Origin: RI-153 sp963721725
GTDB lineage: Bacteria > Chloroflexota > Anaerolineae > Caldilineales > Caldilineaceae
DNA: 64,000 bases
NCBI GenBank assembly: GCA_963721725.1
Contig: CAVRLX010000026.1
Coordinates: 11,468-75,467, forward strand
Direction: 5' to 3'
The notes under the pieces were generated by a model. The model was not told the DNA's origin and ran no database searches. It saw only the letters and a program-made list of their open reading frames with translations. This document shows, piece after piece, positions 45,522 through 55,504 of this stretch (positions within the stretch are counted from its first letter, which is position 1; each line of letters starts with the position of its first letter). The translations under genes were made by a program, and so were the position numbers.

Positions 45522-45542
45522 CATACTACGATTACTATCCAT
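45486..45542 (-). CDS. Tiny ORF / possible leader peptide (18 residues)
   Basis: The peptide would be MDSNRSMGLVASPRGVTL. It has an extended Shine-Dalgarno AAAGGAGGTGAT, fully complementary to the 16S tail, ten bases before the ATG. A TTGACA lies ~50 bp further up, though no good -10 stands at 17 bp. It is followed by a hairpin and a terminator and then by the PH-domain operon in the same direction. This is what an attenuator leader looks like, or a free small peptide gene. No hydrophobic segment, so not a typical toxin. The remaining DNA up to 45788 shows nothing coding. Confidence 0.5.
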   Translation of the reverse strand: MDSNRSMGLVASPRGVTL

Positions 45543-45788
45543 GTTGGCATCACCTCCTTTTATATAAGATAGCTTTTTAAGGCTGGGTCGCTGTCAAGAG
45601 CAGAAGGTATTTATTGGCTTCGAGAACAGCTTCTGTGACCTAGCTGCGGGCAGTATCCCACATTTCGGGAGGCTTGTCAAGCCATAAAAAATGCCAAAAT
45701 TACTTGTTTTTGTACAAATACCTCTCCATACCCTACGAATCTCTGAGGAACAGTCTTCGCTTTGTGCGCCGGATGGACCTCTGATCGG

Positions 45789-47285
45789 TCACGTGGTTGA
45801 CGAAGGCGGTCGTTTCTCGCCCAGGTGTTTAAGTGGGCTAACCTTCTCTTCGGCGGGCTTGAGGACGGGTTTGCCTTCTTCCTCGGCGTCGGGAGTCGAT
45901 TCCTGCGTGGCAGGACTGCTTTTGCCTGTCTCTGGTTTACGCAGCAGATCTTCCCAGGGGACGCCACCGCGCAGATGCAGATCGCGCTGTGGAAAGGGGA
46001 TCTCGATGTCGCGCTTTTTAAACTCGCGCCAGATCATAAAGTGCAGATCGCTGCGTACCTGCATCATGGTGGAAATGTCTTCAATCCAGACAATCAGCTC
46101 AAAGTCGATGCTGGAATCGCCATAGCCTGTAAAGGCCACAATCGGATCAGGATCATCCAAGACCATGCCGTGCCGATTGGCGGCGGCCAACAGTGCCTCG
46201 CGCACCTCTTGTGGATCATCATGATAGCTGGCTCCCGCCTGGATGCGGATGCGCACACGGCGGTTGGTGTGGGTGTACGTAGTGACCGACGAGGTGAGCA
46301 GGCTCTGGTTGGGCACAATCATCTCGATGTTATCGAAAGTGCGCACCGTGGTGGAGCGGATGCGCAACTTCTCGACAATGCCCATTTTACCCTCCACTTC
46401 CACAATGTCGCCGGGGCGAATGGACTGCTCGAAGAGGAGCAAAATACCGCTGACAAAGTTCGCCACCAATTCTTGCAGGCCAAAGCCGATGCCTACGGAA
46501 AGCCCGGCCCCGATAATCGCCAGGCTGGAGAGGTCAATGCCTAGTGAGCCAAGCGTAGCCAGGATACCGGCGCTCAGCACAATGTAGCGGCTCACCGTGC
46601 GCACCGAGTTATTGATGCCGGGATCGGTGCCAAAACGGGGCAGAATGAGATCGGTCAGCGCGCTCTGTACGATCCACGAAAGCAGGATAAAGCCATAGAA
46701 GACAATGGCCGCGGCAAAGAACGCCCCCAAGGTAATTGGGTTTTCGGAAAAGGTGAAAAGGCGCAGCGCGGCCAGATCGACAATGCCGCTGAGCAGCCGT
46801 GAGATCGTAAAAACCAACAACAAGATAAAGAGCGGTAACAACAGCCGTTGTTGATAAAGATGGGCTGTGCGCTCGCTTTGCAGCGCATAGAGTACGGTCA
46901 CCACCAGCCGATAGACGAGCAGCAGCCAGAAAAAGATCAACCCCTGGCGCAAGAGTCCCGTCTGCCAACCATGTTGGTCGAAGATCAGAATGGCGATTTG
47001 GCCCAGGGCAATGGCAACAATGGGTGAGAAGGTATGTTCCACGGCGCGCAGCCAACGCCGTAACATGCGGTTGAGCGGACTGCGCTGGTTCACACGCCCA
47101 TCGCTTTCATCTTGAATCGAGAAAAAGCGACGACGCAGCGCCGTCAGTTGTGATGAGGCGAGTTCGGCCACCAACGCCAGCATGGCAAAGACCAGCAGTT
47201 GGCGCTGTACTACAGGGCGGTTGAGTACCAAGAGGATAATCTCAAACTGGTCGGCGAGACGCTCGAAGAAGGCACTTGTTATCAT
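45789..47285 (-). CDS. Mechanosensitive channel of the MscS family
   Basis: 498 residues. About five or six membrane helices precede the MscS core. The pore helix and beta domain are clear: LSSLAIIGAGLSVGIGFGLQELVANFVSGILLLFEQSIRPGDIVEVEG, then GIVEKLRIRSTTVRTFDNIEMIVPNQ. The C-terminal cytoplasmic alpha/beta part ends in FKKRDIEIPFPQRDLHLRGG, followed by a Pro/Glu-rich tail. The extra N-terminal helices make it larger than E. coli MscS. It starts three bases behind the stop of the triple solute-binding protein, so the two are translated together. The link between a channel and binding domains is unusual. Confidence 0.88.
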   Translation of the reverse strand: MITSAFFERLADQFEIILLVLNRPVVQRQLLVFAMLALVAELASSQLTALRRRFFSIQDESDGRVNQRSPLNRMLRRWLRAVEHTFSPIVAIALGQIAILIFDQHGWQTGLLRQGLIFFWLLLVYRLVVTVLYALQSERTAHLYQQRLLLPLFILLLVFTISRLLSGIVDLAALRLFTFSENPITLGAFFAAAIVFYGFILLSWIVQSALTDLILPRFGTDPGINNSVRTVSRYIVLSAGILATLGSLGIDLSSLAIIGAGLSVGIGFGLQELVANFVSGILLLFEQSIRPGDIVEVEGKMGIVEKLRIRSTTVRTFDNIEMIVPNQSLLTSSVTTYTHTNRRVRIRIQAGASYHDDPQEVREALLAAANRHGMVLDDPDPIVAFTGYGDSSIDFELIVWIEDISTMMQVRSDLHFMIWREFKKRDIEIPFPQRDLHLRGGVPWEDLLRKPETGKSSPATQESTPDAEEEGKPVLKPAEEKVSPLKHLGEKRPPSSTT

Positions 47286-47288
47286 GGC

Positions 47289-50200
47289 TTATTGCCCTCC
47301 TGTGGCGGCGCTGACTTGGGCTGCCGCTTCTTCAGGCGTCAGTCGCCCTTCGACTAGGTCAGCCGTAACACGAGTCACCGTTTCTAGAAACGCTATACCC
47401 TGTGGCGATGGATAGGGAATGGCGGTGGCGGCTTGGGCCACAAAGCGGGCAATGTCGGGGAAGCGCGCAGTGTCGACGAGGCGATTAGCGGGAACCTGCT
47501 GGGCGCGCTCTACCAGCAATGTCTGGGCTTCGACGCCGGTCAAATAGAGCGCAAACGAGAGCGCCGCTTGTTGCCCGTCCCCCTCGCTGCCGCTTGCAAA
47601 GGAAGCCGCAGGAAAATAGATCGCCCGGCTGTAGAGCAGAGGCGTGGCCGCCCCACCGGGGCCAGCCGGCAACGGCACAACATCCAGCACATCGCTGCCC
47701 AATTCCGCTTGCAGTATCGGCAACAGGGCTGGCCCACCGCTGTAATAGCCCAGCCGCCCGCTGGTGAAGAGGGCCAGGGCGCGTTCATCGTCGCCGCCCA
47801 GCAGCACACCGGCGGTATTTTGGGCACGCAACAGCCAGCGGAACCACTCAACGAGCGCGCTCTCTGACGGCCAAGGCGACGGCGGCGTGGTTCCCTCCAC
47901 CGCCGCTTGCACCGGCGGCGCGCTGGCAAATGCGCCGATACCCCACAGCGACGGGCGATCTTCGGTGAGCAGGGCCACGCGCCGCCCGATCTGCGCTTCA
48001 TTAAGCAGTTCATCCAGCGTGGTGGCGGGTGTGGTCACACGGTTACGATTAATATAAAGGGCGGTTGTCTCTACGCTAATGGGGAGAGCCTGGGCTTGTC
48101 CGTCAGCGCTGACACTGGCAACCGCGCTGGGCAAGAGTCGCCGCAGCGCTGCGGCGTCCACCAGCGTGGCTGCGGGCACAATGGCTGCATCCGCCATGAG
48201 ATCGGGTAGCCAGCGCCCTGGCCCCAGCAGCAGCGTGGCGCTGCTTTCGTCACTCTCTGCCAGGGCAGCGCGTAGGCTTGCTTCGTCTTCAAAGGCGCGC
48301 AATCCAACGCTAATTTCGGGGCAGATGGCATTGAACTGATCGGCCGCGCTTTGTAGCGCATCGGTCACTGGCTCTGTCAATCCGGTCAGCCAGAGTTGCA
48401 CCGCACCGCGCCCGGCACAGCGAATCGAATCCGGCTCGAAAGCCGAGATGCCATTGGCCTGATTGATCAACTCCACCACTTCGGCGGCGGCTTCGGACGG
48501 CGTAAGTACGCCACTTTGCACCCACACATAGGCATCGCCGCCCAGCTCCAAAATCGTCGCCATCTCTGGGCGCAACGGATAGGGAATGGCTGTGGTCAAC
48601 TGCTCTACAAAGGGGGCAAGCAGCCGGTTATCGGTGACATCCACATTGGCATTGGCGGGGATGGCTGGGTACGTTTCCAGCATGGCGCGCTGGGTTTCGG
48701 CGCTGGTCACATAGCGCATAAAGTCTATGACGGGCGCAATTTTCGCCTCATCTTGGGTCGTAACCGAAAAGCCATCCACCGAGACCAGTGGCGTGCTTTC
48801 GCCTTCGGGGCCGCTGGGCAGGGTGGCAATGCCAATGCTCTCTTCGCCCAGAGCTTGGATAAATTGGGCAGCCAGCGCGGGCGTCGCCACTCGATAGCTA
48901 ACCTCGCCGTTGATAAAGCGCTCGTCAGCGGCGGCGGCGCTTTCGCTCAGACGCACGGCGTCGAGCAACTCGGCTTGTTGCAGCCAGCCCAGCCATCCGG
49001 CAAAGGCAGTTTGATCGACGCCGACCTGATTGGCGTCGTCTATCAACTGCCCGCCAAAGGCCCCAATTCCCCAAAAAAGATCGGCAAAATCCAGCGAAAG
49101 GGTCAGTCGATCCCCCATTTCGGCCTGGACAAGCAGATCAGCCAGCGGCAGCGCCGGCGTCTCAATATCGTTGCGGTTGTAGACCAGGGCCACTGTGCGC
49201 AAAAAGATCGGCAGCCCATAGAGCCGTTCGTTGGTGCGGAAGGCGTTTAAGGCCACGGGACGATAGCGTTGTAACAGTTCCGGCTCGACAAGGGGGCCAA
49301 TGGAGTGTACCCAGTTGTTTTCGATGAGGGGCAAAATTCTCTGGTGGGGGACAAGCAGCAGATCAGGCCGATCTGTGGCACTGCCATTGCTAAAGCGGCT
49401 GATCAGTTCGGAGGCGGCGACAAACTGCGCGTTTACATAAATATTGGGGCGATCGCGCTTGAAGGTTTCAACGGCGGCTGCCAGCGCTGCGGCGGCATTG
49501 CCCTCCCAACTGTGCCAGAGCGTGAAATCACCCACGCTTTCACAGCCATAGCCATTTGCCAGATTTACGGGGAAGCCAATGGCCTCGTTGATATTTGTGG
49601 TCGCTTCTTGGGCGGCATCGGCGGGGGTCAGCAGCCCTTCCAGCACACGCGTATAGGCTTCGTTGCCCAGGCGCAGAATCGTGTCTGCGGTGCTGCCATT
49701 GGGATAGGCCACCGCCGAGCGGGCCTGGGTGGCAAAGGCTGCCACCACCGGGCTAAGGCACGGGTTGATCTGACACGCGTGTTGGCGGGGATGCGTGCCG
49801 TCTGGCGCATGAGCGTGGTCTGCTGTTCGGCATTGGTCAAAAAGCGCGCCAGATCCAGCGCCAGGTCGATCTGCTGTTTGGACGAAGCACGGCTGAAAAA
49901 GAGCGTCTCGACCCGCAAGAAAGGGCCAGGCGTGCCCGTGGGGCCAGCGGGCAGCGGCAAAACGCCAAAGGCATCGGCCTCCATCGTCGTCTGCAACGTT
50001 TCCCGCGCCTGCGAGCTATCCACGAGATAGCCCAGCCGCCCCTCGGCGAAGAGCAAGCGCAGGGCATTTTGATCATTGCTCAGGATGAAGGCGGGCACGT
50101 CCTGGGCGCTTTTGAGCCAGTTGAGCCAGTTGGCAAAGCCACCCTGATCGAGGATGACGCGGCCTTCTTCATCAAAGAGACGTCCGCCAAAAGCACGGAT

Positions 50201-50779
50201 GCCCCAAAACGCGTTGTCAAACGCCGTGTTCATGCCGATCTCGGTGCCAGTCTGGGCCTGGGCCATCAGTTCATCCAGCGAGGTGGCGGGCTGGGTCACC
50301 AAGGTCTTGTTGTAATAAAGGCCCAGCGTATGGACCGCCACCGGCACGCCATAGAGCTTTTGATCATAGCGCAGCGTTTCCAACGCAGCAGGCAGATAGC
50401 GCTCGCGCAGGGTCTCGTCCAACCCGCTATCAATAGACGTAATCAGGTTGGTATCAATCAGCGGGCGCATCCATTCGCTGGGGCCGAGAAAAAGATCGGG
50501 GCCAAAGCCGATCGCGGCAGCTTCTTCAAAGCGTTCAAGCAACAGGGCGTTCTCGACACGGCTGAGGATAATGTTGGTGTTGGGATGGAGATCGGCATAT
50601 TTGTGCATGATCTCCTGGAGCACGGCGGCTTCGCCTTCGTCCCAGCCGTGCCAGACCAGGATTGTGCCTGTGGGCTGGGCCGGGGAGGCGGATAGTTCCC
50701 AATAGGCTGTGCGCACTGTGAGCAACAGGGCAGCCAACACAAAGAATGTCAGCGTTAACATTTTAATTCGATGAATCAT
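47289..50779 (-). CDS. Giant protein with three tandem solute-binding domains (frameshifted)
   Basis: After correcting one frameshift near 49745 this is ~1,160 residues. A signal/anchor (MLTLTFFVLAALLLTVRTAY) leads into three repeats of a family 1 extracellular solute-binding domain: ILVWHGWDEGEAAVLQEIMHKY, then FTLWHSWEGNAAAALAAAVETF, then VQLWLTGLTEPVTDALQSAADQF. Each repeat ends with a helical module such as IPYPLRPEMATILELGG..GVLTPSEAAAEVVELI. Shared internal marks are GVPVAVHTLGLYYNK, GLPIFLRTVALVYNR and ALPISVETTALYINR. No ABC permease or ATPase is adjacent. The downstream, coupled gene is MscS. The first lobe seems least diverged. Ligand unknown; sugar binding is the usual family role. 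Confidence 0.8.
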
Positions 50780-50816
50780 AAGATTGTCATGTTGGTGTTT
50801 AGTAAAAAATGGTAAC

Positions 50817-50900
50817 TATCCAGGTGCGACGCACTCGCTAGGAGTAGAACGGTTGTGAAACGCCTGTTTGGCGAGTGCGTCGCACTTTAGACCTGAATAG
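50817..50900. repeat. Dispersed palindromic element, copy R4 (inverted)
   Basis: Ends CTATCCAGGT and ACCTGAATAG. Arms GGTGCGACGCACTCGC and TGGCGAGTGCGTCGCAC. The centre matches R2 only when reversed (shared TTTCACAACC), so this copy is in opposite orientation. Confidence 0.85.
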
Positions 50901-50930
50901 TTGCAAAAAATGTAACAAAACTTGTACAAT
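50901..50930 (+). promoter_or_regulatory. Possible promoter of the molybdenum hydroxylase genes
   Basis: TTGCAA (50901-50906) and TACAAT (50925-50930) are 18 bp apart, directly behind R4 and ~90 bp before the first start codon. Confidence 0.4.
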
Positions 50931-51019
50931 TCTGTGGTAAACTAGATGAGTATGAACCGAGCATACCGCAAACTTAGACAAACAACCAAATTTAGTTTTG
51001 AGTCATAAGGGAGGAAGGG

Positions 51020-51493
51020 ATGCAGTTACGCATAAATGGCGCAGCCTTCGAGGTGAGTGACGAGCCAGGGCAGCTTTTGTTGTGGACGTTGCGCGATGAA
51101 CTGGGCATGACGGGAACCCGCTTTGGCTGTGGCGCGGGGATCTGTGGGGCGTGTACGGTGCATGTGGATGGCGTCGCCACCCGTTCGTGCATCACGCCGC
51201 TGGCCGCCGTAGCCGCCAAAGAGATCCGCACGATTGAGGGGCTGGCCGATGGCGAAACGCTGCATCCTGTGCAGCAGGCCTTTATCGATCAACAGGTTCC
51301 CCAGTGTGGCTGGTGTATGAGCGGGCAGATCATGACGGCGGCGGCTTTTCTGGCACAGACGCCCACCCCGGCAGACGATGAGATCGAAGAGGCAATGGGC
51401 AACAACTACTGCCGCTGTGGCTGCTATGTGCGTATCCGCGCCGCAGTTCATCAGGCAGCAACCGCACCGCGCACAGCCGTTGTGCAACGATAA
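51020..51493 (+). CDS. (2Fe-2S) subunit of a molybdenum hydroxylase, IorA-like
   Basis: 157 residues, small subunit of the xanthine-oxidase family. The plant-type 2Fe-2S site reads RFGCGAGICGACTVHVDG, and the second cluster is PQCGWCMSGQIM with NYCRCGCYVRIR. It passes electrons from the Mo subunit to an outside acceptor. The ATG at 51020 follows GGGAGGAAGG. A two-subunit form without the FAD subunit is typical of isoquinoline 1-oxidoreductase-like enzymes, which the large subunit downstream also supports. Confidence 0.92.
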   Translation: MQLRINGAAFEVSDEPGQLLLWTLRDELGMTGTRFGCGAGICGACTVHVDGVATRSCITPLAAVAAKEIRTIEGLADGETLHPVQQAFIDQQVPQCGWCMSGQIMTAAAFLAQTPTPADDEIEEAMGNNYCRCGCYVRIRAAVHQAATAPRTAVVQR

Positions 51494-51508
51494 AGGCGAG
51501 TGAATTCT

Positions 51509-53743
51509 ATGCAACAAGAGACAACCTCACAGACAGAACCACTTTCACAGACAGCATCGAAGCGGCGCTGGCGTCCCACACGGCGCGGATTTTTAATCGG
51601 CACTGGCATTGCCGGCGCGGCCATTGCCATCGGCATTCCGTTGGGGCTGCCCCCCTGCGTTTGCAGATTGCGCGCATGTTGGAGAGCGGCGGCGGTCCTC
51701 CGGCATCGTTCAGCCAGGACCCCCAGGTCTGGTTCGAGATCACGGCGGATAACCGCGTGCGGCTCTTCCTGAGCAAAGTCGAAATGGGGCAGGGCATCCA
51801 CACGGCGCTGGCCCAGATCGGCGCGGAAGAGTTGGGCGTGGCCTGGGAACAGATCGACGTCGTCCAGGGCAGCACCCACACCGGACCCGCTGATGCGGGG
51901 GGAACCGGGGCCAGCAACTCGGTGAGTTCTGTGTACGAGCCGCTGCGTACCGTTGCGGCCACTTTACGCGAACTCCTCCGCGAAGAAGCGGCGTTGGCGC
52001 TAAATCAGTCCGTCGCAAGCCTTGCTGTCCGCGAGGGCATCTTCAGCGGCGGGGGCAAGCAGATCAGCTATGGGGAGATCGTCGCCCATCGCCAAGCGCG
52101 CGGCGGCGGGGAATGGACGCTGCCCGAAGACGCGCCCGCGTTGAAAGCTGTGGCGGATTTCGAGGTCATCGGCCAGTCCAAGCCGCGCCTGGACATCCCC
52201 GCCAAGGTTACCGGTGCGGCGGTCTATGGCTACGATGCACGCGCGGAGGGGATGCTCTACGGGGCCGTTTTGCGCCCGCCCACGATTGGCGCGCGAATTA
52301 CAAGAAGTGACCGCCGGTGACGCTGCTAGTGTCTCCGGTGTGGTGGATGTGGTGATCACCGACAAGATCGCCGGCGTGGTTGCCACCTCGCGCGCGGCGG
52401 CACGATCCGCTGTGGCAAAGCTCGCCGCCACCTGGGAGAGTGGCAAGCCGTGGCAACAGGCCGAGATCGAAGCGATGGTTACCGTGGGCAAGGGAACCGG
52501 GGTCACCATTCAGCGCGAGGGCAACGCTGCCAAATCGTTGGGCGAAGCCACCACCTTGACCGCCGAGTATCGCTCGCCGCTGGCGGCCCACGCCTCCATG
52601 GAACCGCAGGCCGCGCTGGCCCATGTCACCGCCGAGCGGGCCACGGTCTGGTGTTCCACCCAGGCCCAGGCGTCGGTGCAGGGTGAACTGGCCGACGTGT
52701 TGGGCATGGACGCCGATCTGATTGAGGTGATTCCCACCTATGTGGGCGGCGGTTTTGGGCGCAAGCTCAACACCGAGGCGGCACGTGAGGCGGCGCTGCT
52801 TTCGCAACAAACGGGTAAGCCGGTGCATGTGGGCTGGGATCGCACCGAAGAGATGCGCTATGGCTATTTCCGCCCGCCCACCCACAGCAAACTTTCGGCG
52901 CGGCTGGACGACAACGGGCGCATCTTGGCAATGGACCATGAAATTGCCAGTGGCGACGTGGCCTTTTCATTCTTCCCGGCCTTTGTTGGCAACATTCTAG
53001 GCGCGGATTTCGGCGCATGGCGTGGGGCCATGATCCAATATGGCGGCGTGAAAAATCGGCAGACTATCTCCTGGCGCACGCCGCTGCCTGTGCGCACAAG
53101 CTGGTGGCGCGGGCTGGGTCTGTTGGCGAATACCTTTGCCGTGGAGAGCTTCATGGATGAAGTGGCCCACCACGCCGGGCAAGATCCGTTGGCTTTCCGG
53201 CTGGCCCACCTCGCCGACGACGATTTCGGCACGCGGATGAAAGCCGTGCTCACCCGCGCCGCCGAGATGGCGAACTGGGGCGGCAGCCTGCCCGACGGGC
53301 GCGCCCTGGGGTTGGCCTGTTGCACCGATGTGGATACGGTGGTGGCCCAGGTGGCCGAGGTCTCGCTGGATGAGACCGGCGGCGTGCGTGTGCACAATGT
53401 GTGGGCGGCTATGGACCCTGGGCTGGTGATCAACCCCAATGGCGCGGCGGCGCAGGTGGAAGGCGCGGTGATGATGGCGCTGAGTTCGACGCTGTTGGAA
53501 GAGGTGACAATCAAAGACGGCGCAATTGTGCCGGGCAACTTCGACCGCTATCCGCTGTTGACCATGCGCCAGGCTCCACACGTGGAGGTGGCGCTGCTGG
53601 AAGCGCCGGATCGCAAGCCGCGTGGCGTGGGCGAGCCGCCCATGGGACCGGTGGCCGCTGCTGTGGGCAACGCCCTCTTTGCCCTCAGCGGCAAGCGCAT
53701 CCGCCAGATGCCCTTTACGCCGGAGCGTATCGCCGCGGCGTAA
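51509..53743 (+). CDS. Molybdopterin-binding large subunit, IorB-like, Tat-exported (two frameshifts)
   Basis: About 744 residues after joining three frames (breaks near 51655 in a CCCCCC tract and near 52305). The N-terminus has a Tat signal: RRWRPTRRGFLIGTGIAGAAIA with the RRGFL twin-arginine core. The body follows the IorB type: WFEITADNRVRLFLSKVEMGQGIHTALAQI, GGTGASNSV, ARLDIPAKVTG-like KPRLDIPAKVTGAAVYGYDA, HASMEPQAALAHV, VWCSTQAQ, TYVGGGFGRK and the end GVGEPPMGPVAAAVGNAL, in which Glu is the catalytic base of the family. It oxidises an aldehyde or N-heterocycle outside the membrane; the real substrate is unknown. Confidence 0.85.
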
Positions 53744-53750
53744 AAAAACG

Positions 53751-53789
53751 GTGCTTGGGGGAGTAGAATTGTTGACTCTCCCAAGCACC
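53751..53789 (+). terminator. Terminator behind the IorB-like gene
   Basis: GGTGCTTGGGGGAG and CTCTCCCAAGCACC pair with one mismatch around TAGAATTGTTGA. It begins seven bases after the stop codon. Confidence 0.7.
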
Positions 53790-53807
53790 TATTGGCGGAA
53801 AATCGGG

Positions 53808-54016
53808 TGCATTTCAGGTTTAGGGTAGAGCAGAATCGCCTCGTCCACCGGGGGCTAAAGACCCCCGGCTCTAGCGCTATGCCCCCTGAAGGGGGCTTTC
53901 GGAGCGATGGACGGCCCGAAAACCAGCCGGATTTATCCGGCGTCGCTCGATAGCTCCGGGTCTTTAGCCCGGAGCGGCTTCCACAGCCGCTAGTTCGCCC
54001 TAAAACTGAATTACAC
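53808..54016. repeat. 209-bp multi-hairpin palindromic element
   Basis: Imperfect terminal inverted repeats GTGCATTTCAGGTTTAGGG and CCCTAAAACTGAATTACAC (15 of 19 pair) enclose five short hairpins: CCGGGGG/CCCCCGG, GCCCCC/GGGGGC, GCCGGA/TCCGGC, CTCCGGG/CCCGGAG and CGGCT/AGCCG. The loops CTAAAGA and TCTTTAG of the first and fourth are complementary. Confidence 0.7.
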
Positions 54017-54172
54017 CCTACTATTTGTCTGTATTGTACTTTTTCTCTCTTCCAGATAGACTAAATGCTAGCCTTATAATGTACGAGCACCCCTTCATCG
54101 TAGCTCACTCCACTTTGCTCGTTATGGATGGCTCTTCAACAGAGAGCTATCCATGTTGTGTTGCACTCAAAT

Positions 54173-54232
54173 AAAGTAGCCTTAAACGCAATGAACGCCG
54201 TACAATAATCTGTACATTGTTTGGGCTACTTT
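54173..54232. repeat. 60-bp inverted-repeat element
   Basis: AAAGTAGCC (54173-54181) and GGCTACTTT (54224-54232) are exact, and pairing continues imperfectly inward (TTAAACGCAATG versus CAAACAATG). It looks like a very small mobile element or relic. Confidence 0.5.
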
Positions 54233-54368
54233 GTTTTACGGTACAGCGTCGTAGAGTACAGCACACATCAAATTATTTCCCACTGAAAATGGTAAAACAG
54301 AATTGGTAAGCGGCGGATAAGGTTGTAGCCTGGAACTCTTGAAAAGCTGAATTACTATACAGCCAATT

Positions 54369-55504
54369 ATGAATATACCAATTAATCTGCCTCCATCCCC
54401 TCGTCTGTCGATTGAATATTTGGCAGCCAGTTTCAGCGATGTAACCAATTCTTACAAATTTTATTGGCTGTTAGCCATCCTGGAGCATTTGAAAGAAACT
54501 CAAGAACCAGTTATTCCATTCCGTATTTTGGTTGCCCGTATGATTTCAAATGTTTGGTATCCGAGCAATTATTTTCGTCTTTCTTTTGGCAAACAAGATC
54601 GGTTGGGGGATATTGCTTTGTCTATTCGGGAAGAACATCCTCTATCAGCAAATTCATCCAAAAAGGAAGTTACTGAAAGTGTTCTGGCTTATTGGGGAAG
54701 TAGGCACTCGCCTATATCTGAACAAATTCGTAGCTTGGGAGTTTACGTTCCGTACCGTTTCTTACGACCATTCTTTAGCCGTGATCTCACGCGGAATGCC
54801 TGATTGGAAGGTCAATAATCAGATTCGCACTATGGCGAACGATGCTTATCAAGATCTGTCCTCACCCTGTTTGTATCAATTTGTAGAGCAGAACAACGAA
54901 CCTTGTATTGAAATTCATCCCCTATGGGTTGAATATTTACAGAGCAATTGGACTATCGTTGCCGGTTATTGTTTTTGGAATTTAACCAACTATTTACAGA
55001 AAAACAATCCAAATGTGCCGAACATTGCTGGCAAACTGTTTGAACCAATGCAGCGTAGCCTGCAAACTGCGCGTCAGTTTTGGAGAATTGCGTTGAATCA
55101 AATGGGGAACTGCCGCTGTATTTACTCTGGGATGGTGATAGATGCGAGATAGCTTTTCACTCGATCATTTTTTACCTTGGAGTTTTGTAGCTCACGACCT
55201 TTTGTGGAATATTACGCCCACCTCAAAAAGCCTCAACTCAGCCAAAAGTGATCAATTGCCTGATCTAAAATTATATTTAGCACCGTTTGCTCGTCTCCAA
55301 TATGATGCACTTCAGGCGGTGGCGTCTCAGAATAAAGAGCGATTAATTGAGGACTACGTTTTACTTCTCCGAAAATCATCATTAGATGAAGTTACAGGCG
55401 TATCTTTTACGGCCTTTCGTCAAACCCTACAGGATACAATTGCTCCCCAACTTCAAATCGCCCGAAATATGGGCTTTACTGCCGATTGGAGTTATGTGAC
55501 CTGA
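54369..55504 (+). pseudogene. HNH endonuclease gene, broken by two frameshifts
   Basis: The three consecutive frames read as one ~378-residue protein. The N-terminal ~130 residues are helical (LAASFSDVTNSYKFYWLLAILEHLKE). The frame shifts near 54785 (RDLTR to GMPDWKVNNQIR) and again near 55140. The C-terminal HNH nuclease is clear: CRCIYSGMVID, FSLDHFLPWSFVAHD (DH.lP) and WNITPTSKSLNSAKSDQLPDL (N...N..K). The fold and contact residues are complete apart from the frame breaks. It is AT-richer than the left part of the window. Its stop overlaps the start of the methyltransferase-HIT gene (TGATG), so the pair forms one unit. Either a decayed gene or indel errors. Confidence 0.7.

Larger units (their letters stand above)
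53790..54368. other. 580-bp repeat-rich boundary region without genes
   Basis: It holds the structured palindromic element (53808-54016), an isolated TATAAT (54075-54080), a small stem ATGGATGGCTCT/AGAGCTATCCAT (54124-54154) and a 60-bp inverted-repeat element (54173-54232). GC falls sharply from here to the right. Confidence 0.6.

Noticed and set aside
47289..50779. Two separate solute-binding protein genes
   Set aside because: The break at ~49745 falls inside a repeated helical module that continues exactly in the other frame, so one long gene with an indel explains it better.
54075..54080. TATAAT as a promoter for the HNH gene
   Set aside because: No -35 box at proper distance, and almost 300 bp with two palindromes separate it from the start codon.
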